From Batkoa obscura (Eukaryota > Entomophthoromycota > Entomophthoromycetes > Entomophthorales > Batkoaceae): a stretch of 64,000 nucleotides of DNA. Shown piece after piece: positions 45,850 to 56,986 of the stretch (position 1 is the stretch's first letter; each line of letters begins with the position of its first letter). The notes under the pieces are model-generated. The model worked only from the letters and a program-made list of their open reading frames with translations, had not been told where the DNA came from and searched no databases. The translations under genes were made by a program, and so were the position numbers. Where the stretch lies: NCBI GenBank assembly GCA_030770535.1, contig JASVEC010000038.1, positions 62,001 through 126,000 of the forward strand, written 5' to 3'.

Positions 45850-48404
45850 ATTGAGTATATTTGTTTCTTTATAATTATAAAAATAGATGGATAAATAACG
45901 TCAATTTTTATAATAATCTATCATCATTAACTTTAATTGGTTCTCATAATTCCCTTACTTGCTTAGTGTCTGAGTTAATATGAAAAAAATTCAATTTAAA
46001 TGTGAAATAATCTCATTTTTAAAAAGTTTAAAATTCAACATTTGAGGATGTACATTTGTATTTAAGTTACTACTAATCTTTCTACTCAAATAGTGCTTGA
46101 AAGATGGAAAAGTAATGAAGTCAAAAAAAACATCCCCATTTGTATAAAAGAATCAACATTAAAATCCTTCAAATAAAAGGACCAACAATTAATCTTATGT
46201 CCTTCTACAAGAACCTGTTATAATGTCAGATAATATAATGATAGAAACTTGAATTTTTTTGATTGATACAAATGATTATACATATGCTTAGTTAATTAAT
46301 TTTGGATAATATTTTATAAATTTTAAAGTTAAGTTTATTTTTTTAATAATATTAGTTTTGTGCTATTAATTTCATAGAATAAAAAAACACATAGTTTTTA
46401 ATTAGACTGAATTACATTTGATATTGTTTTACATTCATCACTTTAATGCTAGTTAATAGAAATAGGTTAATATATTTAGAGATTGTTAAAATTAATAAAA
46501 ACATCCAATAATCAAGAAAATATCAATAAATAAGCTGAATAAATTAGTATTATCTCTAATAAAAAAATGATACTAAAGAATAATATATTAGCCTTTTAAT
46601 ACTACTTTTTATTTTAAAAATTAGTTTCTTATTATGAATTGAAATCAAACTAAAATGTATAAATTTAAATTAGTAGTATAGACTATTTGTTCTTTATTTA
46701 AACTTTTTATTATAATGTTTAAATTTATTTATCAAAACTAATCAAATTTAATGAAGATCTTGTTCAAATTGAAGTAAACTATTTAAACTTATACCTATAC
46801 AAATTTAAAATAGTCTTGATAAAAGTTTACTGTTAAGTGAAGAAATTCAGTAGGATTTTTTAATACTGTGGCTTCCTATATTCTATGAGACATTTAGTTG
46901 TAAAAATGTAAGGATACTTACTGGTTACAGTAGTAAATGTTATTTGTATTTACAAATATTAATTAGTTTTTATAATTTTAAAATGTAAAGGTGTATGCTT
47001 GCTATAGTGCGATATTTTGACATCAAACTAAGTATTAAGTATCCATTTTAAAGAGTTAGAGTTAAGCATGAAGCACTGATAAAAATTAAATAATCCTTTA
47101 ATTTTATTTAAAAAAATAGGGACCAAAGTGAGCAATAAAAGCATAGCAATCAAGATGTAAAATTAGCCAATAAAATAAACAAAAAACTACAAGGTCAAAA
47201 GATATAAAAATGAAACCACCCTAAATTTAAGTAATTAAAAATTTAGGCTCAAAATTAAAATAAAAGTAAAATCAAATCAAAAATCAAAGAATTGCTCAAT
47301 AAAGAAATAAAATGACATTTTGAGACGACTCATTCAAAAATTAGTTAAGGACAAATAATAATTTCATGAAAAGACCAAAAGCTAATAAAGAAATAGAAAT
47401 TCAAAAATATAAAAGTCTAACTTGGCCACTATGATTGCTAGATATGAAGATATATGGTACTAAATCCTATCTTGCTGTAAATCTTAGATATATATGGTAT
47501 TGTTTCTATCTTAACCAGATAGTCAAGTTAAAACTTAACTACCTAAAACTCCCAAACCCAATGATTTTATACTATTAACAAAGTAGACTTAAATGATCGA
47601 TTTACTTCTACTACTTAATCTTTGGAACCTATTCTAGCTCTTTTTTCAATGACTTTATTCCTGTATAATTATAATCATCTTCTTATAATAGTAAATATTG
47701 AAAATGTAAAATAAAATAAAGGATTAAGAAAATCATATTAAATTTTTGTTTAAAAAATTTATTAGTGCTAATTACAAAACAGTAGGCTATTCGTATTAAT
47801 ATTGTTACATCAAATTAAGTTTGGCTCGCTTTAAACAACCAATATGGCTTATACTCATTTCATTAAAATCTTATTGTGAATAAAAATAACACAAGCCAAA
47901 TATTTAAATTTGAAATTTTATCTTTATTAACAGACAATATTGTAAACACATCTTTGTTTTCCAACATAATCTTATGCTTTTCTAGGCCTACATTCTGGAA
48001 AAGAGAGATTTTCTATGGCAATAATCATTTTCATCCATTTTGTGCCTTATTTGGTTGAAAAAAGTGAAAACGTTTCTAATGAAATTTCCTTTGGTCCCAC
48101 TCCTCCATTTTAAGTCGTATTATTGAGTCCTTTTAGCTTTTTACACTATATGTCAATTATCCCTTTATTTCTTTAGAATAGATATTGTTTTAAGTATTTA
48201 TTTTGAAAAACATCACATCTTATGGTATTCAATATATTGTAACAACAATAATAATACATTCTATTAAGATTTTTTTGAGATTAACTCAATTCTAAAATTT
48301 TAGCTTCACATAATCAATTGATAAATTGCCACTTTTCGATTACGTTAATTGCTAAAAATCTTTCAAAAAAGTGAAATTCTTTTATCTTATAAATAGAAAA
48401 GAAT
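45850..48404. other. Gene-poor divergent spacer, 2.6 kb
   Basis: No coding region is supported. One MITE copy lies at 46043, and near 47450-47510 a TATATGGTA-containing motif recurs in direct orientation (TATATGGTACT and TATATGGTATT). The right end is the upstream region of the DNAJC11 gene. Confidence 0.55.
46043..46138 (+). repeat. Foldback MITE copy 12
   Basis: Plus orientation, TGAGGATG to CATCCCCA. The flanking dinucleotide is TT on both sides rather than TA. It lies about 190 bp upstream of the TXNL1-like start codon. Confidence 0.88.
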
Positions 48405-50714
48405 ATGACCGATTTCCAAGGGTTAGAAGACGAAGAAAAGCTTCAATTTTTATTAACTAAAGATTATGATGATGATTTGGATGATGAAGAAGAGCTTGAA
48501 AAAGAACTAGATAAATATTTGGCTGAAGCAAGAATTGATAATAAAGATTATTATGCTTTATTTAATTTAAATAAAAATGTAATATTTTTAAATTGTTTTA
48601 AATTGTAAACTTATTTTTATTTTAATAGTGTACTTTAGATGAAATTAAAGAAGCTTATAAAAGATCTTCTCGTTTATTTCATCCAGATAAGCATTCCGAT
48701 CCTGAAAAAAGAAAATTGGCTCAAAGTCAATTTCAATATTTACAAAAAGCATATGAGGGTAAACATTATTATAATTCTAATTTTAATATATTAATTTTTT
48801 AGTCTTAAGTGATCCCAATACCAGAGCAATTTATGACACTTATGGTGAAAAGGGATTAACTATGCCTTGGACAGTTGGACATTCACTTAAAACACCAGAG
48901 CAAGTAAAGTTTTTATTAACTTATCCAAAAATAAAAATTAACACAATATAAGCTTAGGAAAGAGTATGAAAAAATGGCTCAAAAAAAGAGAGAACAAGAT
49001 CTAGAAAATTTAGTAAAAACAAAAGTAAAAAATTGTTTATTTTCAAATTAATTTACTTATTAATTAAAATAGACTAGTATTGATATACAAGCAGATGCTT
49101 CCCCATTCTTTCATTATTCTCCATCCATTCGATCCTTCGAATATGGTATGAGAAAATCAAGTGTACAAAGAATTTTTATGAAACATTCTTATCATTCCCA
49201 AATAAATGATACAATGCAATTAACTTTAGTTGGCACTGTTTTAGCTCAACAAGGTAAAGGGGGTGGTAACGTTGGTGTTAACATTCGTCATGCGATTTCT
49301 CCAAAATTAACGTTAGAAGTAATACAATAATATATGTATATTTTCTATTTACTAAAGTTTATTAGTATGGTACCTCTCTGATAAAATCCCGTGTTATTAA
49401 TTTAAAGTCTTATTATCAGCCTACCCCTGATAGGTAAATTAACTGAATCATTTTTAATAAATATATAACTTTGAGCTTAGTTTTATAAATACACGTACAT
49501 CTATAGCCAGATTTAATGCACCACCAAGTAGTATAATTACAGTAGGAAGACAATTATCTGAAAGTGTCACTGGGTTTATAAATTACAATACAGGGAATTA
49601 TAATTTAGGAAGATGGGGAGCGCATCGTAAATTACAACCCAATTCCTCATTAAGTATTGGTATTGCATCCCAAAAACAAGAACAAGAATATCAAGCTGAA
49701 TTTCAAGTTGGTATGCAAGAATCTCATATTTCTTTATTTTATAAAAAGAAAATAGATTCTAGAAATAAATTAATTGCTACTTCAACTCTTTCAAATGGTT
49801 CAGGTGTAAGTAGTGGACTTGGTATTCAACAGAAAATTTTACCAAAAACTAGCTTAGAAGCTACTCTAAATATTGGTTACCCAACCGGTATTTCAATCAA
49901 ATTTGGGTATGTCCTTTTATTTTCATTACTTTTTAATCTCATTTTATTTTAGTGTAAATCGATTAGGTCAATCATTTTCATTACCAATTGCTATTTCTAA
50001 TGGAATTAATTTAAATACATTATTAATTACTACAATTGTTCCAATTTCATCATGGGTCTTATTTAATGAATTAGTATTGTCACCATGGCGTAAAAATAAG
50101 ATAAAGAAGTAAAAAAATTTATTAATATTTATAATAATTATTAAATTAATTTTTCTGTAGTAAATTAAAAGAATTAAGGGAATTAAATCATGATTATCTT
50201 GATGCTAAAAAGAGAGAAGCTATAGATACTCAAATCTTATTTAAAGATAATCTAACTAGAAGAATTGAAGCTGAAAAAGAAAAGAATGGTAAATACTTTC
50301 TATCATAAATTCTTATCATTATTTATTTGTTTTTTTAGGTTTAATCATTCAACAAGCATATTATGGTAAATTTGATAGTGCTGCCCCTGAACTTAATGAA
50401 AATTGTATCGATGTTACCCTCGCTTTACAAAATTTAGTATTAGAATCTCAATTAAATATATCTTCTGGAAGTTCGAAGGTAAATTATAAATATATAATAA
50501 AATTATTAATTAATATTGTTAGTCCAATCTCCTTGGATTTTATGATCCATGTTTTGGTGAACCTAAAAAACTTCTTGTAATCTATACATTTAATCGTACT
50601 CAACATAAGGTTATTATTAAAGATGCTTCTTCTTTAATATGTCCTTTACGCTGTAAGTTATTAATAATAATTTATGTTATAATTTTATTAATTTTTTTAG
50701 CTCATGCTTTATAA
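48405..50714 (+). CDS. DNAJC11: DNAJC11 homologue (J-domain, DUF3395)
   Basis: Twelve exons (48405-48578, 48629-48758, 48803-48903, 48953-49024, 49073-49318, 49366-49433, 49481-49906, 49953-50108, 50161-50288, 50339-50478, 50523-50652, 50701-50714) give 594 residues. After an acidic N-terminus, a J-domain spans about 48-115 with the Hsp70-activating HPD at 76-78. A beta-rich middle part (about 175-410) and an amphipathic/charged segment near 420-460 lead to a C-terminal DUF3395-like domain (YYGKFDSAAPELNENCIDVTLALQ ... GFYDPC). This is the DNAJC11 layout; the protein sits at the mitochondrial outer membrane with the MIB/MICOS complex and supports cristae. The last exon encodes only four codons plus stop, making it easy to miss. 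Human protein is 559 residues. Confidence 0.88.
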
Positions 50715-51208
50715 GTTTAGAGAATAAAATTTCAAGTCTAAGTAATATTCTATTGGCAATTATGGTTTGAATTTTATAGCCTTGATTTTTAACCTGTTAT
50801 CTTTTATAAGTGTTTAATCTTCCCATCTATTTCCTAATATTTGTTGTATTTAATACTATTTTAATAGAGGTAACCAAACAATTTTGTCTTTATTGTCTTA
50901 AATATCAATATATATTTGATTGGATTCGAATCATTGTTATTTATGTGTTATGAATTCATTATATTATATATTGAATATTCAAAAAGAAATACAATAATAC
51001 TTGTATTAGTTTTTAAAAACAAGGATTTGTATTTCATAAAATCAAATTAAGCATCAATTAGCTATTTAAAAATAACAAATATATTTAGATATAAGAAAAT
51101 TAAAAAGCTATTTCAAAATTCAATCTTAATAAAAAAGTTTGATAATTGTCGAAATCTCAATATCAGTCTAATGTTTTACTAAAGATTCTATGATATTTGA
51201 TAAATGGT
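50715..51208. other. Convergent 3' spacer DNAJC11 / ADE2
   Basis: 494 bp between the two stop codons, A+T-rich, with no MITE and no other feature. It presumably holds both 3' UTRs. Confidence 0.6.
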
Positions 51209-52944
51209 CTAATAATCCTTCCAGCCTTTTTCTTCAAGCGTATCAACTTTCTTCAATACTTGTTCTTTCATTTGTTGTTGATAAACCAACATTTGATCCA
51301 AGTATGCTGAGTTGAATGAACCTAAAATTCTTATAGCCAAAAGAGCAGCATTGGTCGAGTTATTGATTGCTACAGTAGCGCATGGAACTCCTCTCTAAAA
51401 AATGAATAAATACATAAATAATAATATATAAAAAAACATACTGGCATTTGAACAATTGAGTGTAATGAATCAACTCCATCAAGATGCTTAAGAGCAATAG
51501 GCACACCAATAACTGGAAGTGGTGTCATGCTAGCAACCATACCAGGAAGATGAGCAGCCCCACCAGCAGCTGCTATAATTGTTTTAATACCCCTTTTATG
51601 AGCTTCACGAGCATAATCCATCATTCTATCTGGGGTTCTATGAGCAGATACAATAGTGAGTTCAAATGGTACACCAAAATCTTCTAAAATAGTAGCTGCT
51701 GCTTTCATTACTGGGAGATCAGAATCGGATCCCATAATCACACCTACTTCTGGTTTTAATTTTATAAACTTTTCTGCAGAGCCTTCGGGATCTTCATTTC
51801 CTGGAATTCCAGCTAAAAGATGGGCAACTCTATCCTTCAACTCTCTTTCATCATTAGCAACTACAGTTACATGACCCATTTTACGTCCTTTACGATTTGC
51901 ACGCTTACCATACCAATGGAATGTAGCACCATTAACTTTTAAACTAGACTCAATAGAATCACGCATTTCTTGCATATCTTCAGATTCACCCAAGATATTA
52001 ATCATAGCGGCGCAAGGAACTTTTAAGGATGTAGAACCTAATGGTAAACTACAAACAGCCCTTAAATGATTTTCAAATTGAGAAGTGTGACATGCTTCAA
52101 TTGTATAATGACCGCTATTATGAGGTCTTGGGGCAATTTCATTGACAACTACATCATCATTTTCCAATAAAAACATCTCAACTCCAAAAATTCCTGCACC
52201 TTCGAATGATTTGATAGCTTGTTCACAGATTTTCTTAGCTTTGTTTGAAATGTTTGATGAGATAGCTGCTGGAGCAATGACAACATGGCATATATTATCC
52301 TTTTGTATTGTTTCAACTATAGGGTATGAAGCTACTTCACCAGAAGTTGACCTAACGACCATACAGGCTAACTCTTTAACATAAGGTACCCATCTCTCGA
52401 CATAAAAGTTATCAGGTTGCTCTAATAAAGCTTTTTTCATATTTAAAGTATCATTGTAATTTTTTAAAACAAAATTTCCACGGCCATCGTAAGCAAGAGT
52501 TTTGGCTTTAAGCATGATTGGATACCCCCATTCAGAAGCTAGTGATTCTATTTCCACGGTTGACTTTACTTCCTTGAAATCAGGTAAAGGCAATCCAGCC
52601 CTTTCTAAATGAACTTTTTGCTGATATTTATCTTGAATAGTTTTAAGGGTATTTGGGGTAGGATGAATTGAACCTGGAGTTTCTTGTTCAATTTCAAATA
52701 AAGTCTTACAATCAATGTGTTCAATTTCAACGGTAATTGTATCGACTTTTTCTTTAAGTGCACGAATACAATCTCCATCTCTAAAGGCACCATGAATGTG
52801 TTCTACGCAAGCAGATAGTTGTTTTGCTGGACAATCTTTAGGCTCGTCAAGGATAGTTATATTAAGTCCCAAGCGATGGCTTGCTTCAACCATCATTCTA
52901 CCTAACTGACCTCCTCCTAAGATTCCTAATTTTTTATGATCCAT
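51209..52944 (-). CDS. ADE2: Phosphoribosylaminoimidazole carboxylase (PurK-PurE fusion)
   Basis: Exons 52944-51442 and 51394-51209 give 562 residues. The N-terminal ATP-grasp PurK-like part (about 1-390; [40 protein letters not shown]) is followed by a PurE-like mutase (about 400-562; [38 protein letters not shown]). The PurK-PurE order is the fungal and plant arrangement; animals use a different PurE fusion without PurK. The enzyme converts AIR to CAIR in de novo purine synthesis. The short second exon supplies the last 61 residues. An open frame running into the intron gives a false C-terminus, ending in FREEFHALL. All catalytic blocks are intact. Confidence 0.97.
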
Positions 52945-53244
52945 TTTAACAAATTGCTAAAAAAAAAACTGTTCTCGATTTTTTAATCAACTAAAATATT
53001 GAAAAAATTAGAATTGATCTTTATTTTAATGCATAACTTAAAAGCTATATTTATGACTCAAGATTATAAAAATAATACCATAAACACGATATTTATTTAC
53101 TTTGTTTTGTTGTATTGTATAGATTCAACTTTTAACTGTTATACTATTGAATTAGCTAATTTAAGTATTTTAAATGAATATATTCTAAAATTTATTACTT
53201 GTTATATTAATATATTATATATAATAACCAGTAAATAGGTCGAA
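52945..53244. promoter_or_regulatory. ADE2 upstream region
   Basis: 300 bp, A+T-rich, between the ADE2 start and the rightward tRNA-Ser. A 79-codon frame across 52999-53238 looks like chance. No regulatory site is identifiable. Confidence 0.45.
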
Positions 53245-53326
53245 GGCACCTTGGCGGAGTGGTTAACGCGGAGCCCTGCTAAGGCTTTTCCCTTTGGGAG
53301 CGCAGGTTCGAATCCTGTGGGTGTCG
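53245..53326 (+). tRNA. tRNA-Ser (GCU)
   Basis: Class II tRNA of 82 nt with acceptor GGCACCT/GGGTGTC plus G, which needs two G-U pairs. The A box is TGGCGGAGTGG and the B box GGTTCGAATCC. The anticodon is GCT at 53278-53280, for AGC/AGU serine codons. A long variable arm (TTTTCCCTTTGGGAGC) is typical of serine tRNAs. A TTTT Pol III stop follows at 53327. It has no intron. Confidence 0.95.
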
Positions 53327-53549
53327 TTTTACTTTCATTTTTCTATAATATTGTATACTTTTCATATGAAAAGGTTAGTCAGATAAATTAGTTAAATAAT
53401 TATTAAATCATCAGAATTATATATCTTCACATATAATCTTATATATTTTTTGAATCAAAAAGTTTAAATTTTATAAAATCATAAATTGATTAAATTATTA
53501 TTTTTATTAATCGCCAGGATTGTACATTTTTATATACAATATGCTAGAG

Positions 53550-54794
53550 TTATTCTTCAGAATCATTATCTTCAGAAATGGGACCGACTGGTTCTACAAT
53601 TTCTTCTGGAGTAATATCGCTTATTTCTGTTTCTTCGACTTCAATAGCAGCTTCAGTAGAACTTCTTTCTTTTGGTTTTGGTTTACCACCCTTTGAAGGT
53701 TTTTTTACGATTTGAACGGAATTTAGTAACTCACTTTTGTAATCTTGATTCAAAGCCCAAATCATAACACCACCTAAGCCGTTACTCAAAACATATTTTG
53801 CTTTTGCCTTAAGAGATTGTGCGTCATCATAACTAATGAGAGATTTTGTTTGTGCATTAAATAACCAAGGTGTTTGAGATACTTTATCAAAATGACGTAC
53901 CCATCCAGCACCAGTATTTGCCTTAGCACTTCCAGATAAAGCAGAGGTCATGATTTCAGCATAAGTAATTGGTTTACCAGTGTTCTCAACACGAGTACCA
54001 TACATACCAGTAGATTCGTTTAAGTCTTCTTTAACATTAGAGATTGTACCATAAAATGGTAATCCAACGACTAATTTATTTAAAGGAATACCAGCACTAC
54101 TCCATGCTTTAACACTTGACTTTACAGAGGTTTGAGCGGCTTTACCTGCTTCAAAATCTAAACCAGCGTTTGGACCGCTTTGTGGGGAACCAGAGAAATT
54201 GATATCATAAGCCATGATGTTTATCAAGTCTAATACCTTACCATATCCACTCAAATCAGAGCTTCCATCATAAACAGTTGCACCAACGGCAATAGTAATT
54301 AATTTTTTTCCAACGAGACCACGTAATTCATTTAAAAACAATAAAAAGTTGCTAGTATCAGCTTTATCGTATTTGTTTCCATCACCAGCTTGACCAGGAT
54401 ATTCCCAATCAATATCAATACCATCTAATTTATTTGCATCGATGAATTGTTTGATATTGGTGGCGAATTTGGTACGAGTAGCAGCAGTAGCAACAACTGG
54501 AGAAAAGGATTTACTTCCAGTCCATCCACCTAAAGAAACTAATACTTTACAATCCGATTTATGGGCAGCTTCAACGACACTGGCTAATAAAGCACTATTT
54601 TCAACGGAAGGCATTAAAGCTTGCTCATCAAATTTACCAAAGGAGTAATTGATGTGAGTTACTTTGTTGAAATCAACATCTTCAACTTTATTACTTCCCC
54701 ATTCAGTGAAATATCCAACAATCACGTTGTTTTTTGCAGCAATCATAGATATCCATCCTACAATTACTAATATAGTGGTTAAGAAAGAATTCAT
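53550..54794 (-). CDS. GH18 chitinase
   Basis: A single-exon protein of 414 residues; the start is the ATG at 54794, as the longer frame begins at a non-ATG codon. A signal peptide occupies about 1-20. The GH18 catalytic motif DGIDIDWEYPG has its proton-donor Glu at 131, with Asp127 and Asp129 in place. Other family blocks are KVLVSLGGWTGS, INIMAYDINFSG, LVVGLPFYG and GVMIWALNQD. It would hydrolyse chitin in the wall or outside the cell. The last 50 or so residues are a Lys/Pro linker and an acidic tail with no chitin-binding module and no GPI signal. It lacks the long Ser/Thr region of yeast Cts1. Confidence 0.95.
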   Translation of the reverse strand: MNSFLTTILVIVGWISMIAAKNNVIVGYFTEWGSNKVEDVDFNKVTHINYSFGKFDEQALMPSVENSALLASVVEAAHKSDCKVLVSLGGWTGSKSFSPVVATAATRTKFATNIKQFIDANKLDGIDIDWEYPGQAGDGNKYDKADTSNFLLFLNELRGLVGKKLITIAVGATVYDGSSDLSGYGKVLDLINIMAYDINFSGSPQSGPNAGLDFEAGKAAQTSVKSSVKAWSSAGIPLNKLVVGLPFYGTISNVKEDLNESTGMYGTRVENTGKPITYAEIMTSALSGSAKANTGAGWVRHFDKVSQTPWLFNAQTKSLISYDDAQSLKAKAKYVLSNGLGGVMIWALNQDYKSELLNSVQIVKKPSKGGKPKPKERSSTEAAIEVEETEISDITPEEIVEPVGPISEDNDSEE

Positions 54795-56986
54795 TTTTAT
54801 TATATACAATATAATAATTTAAAGTTAACTATTTATTTCTAATAAATTTCTGTATTATTTTGATTATGCTTTTTCTTATTTATATATATTCAAGGTCTGT
54901 TTTGAGCCTTTAAACTGCTATTATTAAATATATTAAATTAATAATTTATTCTGTATTCAGGATAAAATTTATTATCAAAAATTAATACATTTCTATTTAT
55001 GTAAAATAAATAAGAATAATATAGGAGCAATAGATTGTTTTGTTTAGGCTATTATTATAAATAATATTTATTTTATAGCCATAATCCATTTGGCAGTGAA
55101 TTTAATATGTAACTAAATACTTAATGTACTTATATAGCTATTCAATATTTAAATTAGATATTTTACAAAAATTTGATACATTTGATTATGGCTGTTGTGC
55201 ATTTTATATGCCTATTTTAATCTATAGCAATATACTTTACTATTAAAATGCTACTTTAATTATATTAAAATCCGTGCTTACTTTCATTTATGGGTTTCAA
55301 TCTATTGAGAACTTATAATTAAGAAAAATAAAGCATATTTCTATTGAATTTAATTTATTTTAATTTGTAATTACCAAATAAGAGAAAAATAAAAAAATAA
55401 AAATTTATTTTTTGTAATGATTAATAAATTTCAATTTCACTAATATCAAAATTTTCCCAATATATTTTAGATAACGTAAGCATTTATATCGATTTATATC
55501 AGTTAGGGGTAGAAATTGAATATTTAGGATTAAATTGTCAAATACACACTATATAATATAGTGAATTTTATGATTATATTCAACTTATAGCTGCGATCAA
55601 TAACTAGTTTTATCTTCCAATTTAGAACTAAATAATAAAAATTAAGAAAAAAGGTTTTAATAATATTTCAATACATTAATTAACCTAAATACCAGTATAC
55701 GTGAGCTATCGCTTTTACTAAAATGACTATTAATCAATTTAGCTTTCAAACCATTTATAGTATTAGTCTCATAAAAATTGAATAAGTCATATCTAAACTT
55801 AAAAAGCTCTCCTTTTACTGTAGTTGATCTTTTAATATTTGGCCTATTTATATAAAAATTCTTTAAAGCATTGTCAAGCTTGCTATGTTTTTAGTGATAA
55901 ATCCATATATCAATTTATATCTTTAAAGACAATGCTGTAGTTTAAGATGTATTTATTCATATAGTTTACACATAATTGATAATCAGTATGTCTTGTGAAA
56001 TAAAACAAATAAACATATAGGGATGTATTTTGTATTTAAGAATTTTACTAAAAAATTTTCCACTCAAATAGCGTTTAAAAGATGGAAAAAGTAACGAAAT
56101 CAAAACATCACCATATTGTAATTAAATATTTTTGAATCTGATATAGGCTAATTATTATGCTTTGTATTTTAAAAATAAGATAAATTCAATATCTATAAAA
56201 TACTATTTTTGTATTTATAATTTTTTGGAACTGTAAAAACACTAAATATTAAAAACAATTTCATTAGTATCATTATATACTTTAAATTTAGATTGGTAAG
56301 TTTATTGAGTCTATTTTAATTCTTACAGACAATCTCTATGTAATTTTTATACCTTTTGGTATAGTATTCTCAATGTTTGTTACTATTAATTTGCGTTTAT
56401 TTCAGTTAATGATGTTTTGAACAAATGAAGAGATTTTATCATTAGCTATTGTAACTCTCTAAAAAGTTAAATGTTAGCATAAAATAGTTCCTTTTTTACT
56501 AACAAATTAAACTCGTTTAGCCTAGTTTAAAGTGATTTCAATTTATATTTTATATTTTTATAGCACGAAATTCAATAAATTATTTAATAATTAAATTTCA
56601 CTATAGTGAAAATATGTAGCAGCCATAATGATAGACTTAGCTGTATTTTTTCGAAACGAACATTTCATTGATATTAGATACCTAAACTACTTTCTTGTTA
56701 TAACACTAATTAGTAGTAAGAATATTAAATGTAGTGGCTCGGCTTTGTAATTTTTAGCTTGTGACAATAGTTATGGGAAAGTATTATCTTCAATAATCAA
56801 GAAATACATAACTTCAAAATATTATGATAATAAGAATAGGTAAGTTAGAAGGCCACTTTATTTTTTCAATCTTAGCACTCGCACTCTGTATTCCGCAATT
56901 CTAATTTGATTAGTTTTTTATAATGAGTCCAATATGCTTTTTGCTGTTGTTCTTAAGTTACCTATTAAAAATTATTAATAAATAAT
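54795..56986. other. Gene-poor spacer between chitinase and GCN1
   Basis: 2.2 kb of A+T-rich sequence with one MITE copy at 56018. No other element or gene. It combines the chitinase upstream region and the GCN1 3' flank. Confidence 0.55.
56018..56113 (+). repeat. Foldback MITE copy 13
   Basis: Plus orientation, TAGGGATG to CATCACCA, with TA on each side. The core is AAATAGCGTTTAAAAGATGG. Confidence 0.88.

Noticed and set aside
47876-48058. 60-codon frame before DNAJC11
   Set aside because: No splice link to the J-domain exons and no recognisable motif.
52999-53238. 79-codon rightward frame upstream of tRNA-Ser
   Set aside because: It begins at a non-ATG codon or in low-complexity A+T DNA and has no domain; it lies in the ADE2 promoter.
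2170-54794. Cell-wall biosynthetic gene cluster
   Set aside because: The glucanases, CRH, PMT2 and chitinase are separated by many housekeeping genes over 52 kb, so common regulation is not implied.
1346-56113. Repeat family as CRISPR, tRNA-derived SINE or terminator
   Set aside because: Copies are dispersed in both orientations with no spacers between, lack A and B boxes and a poly-A tail, and carry inverted ends with target duplications.
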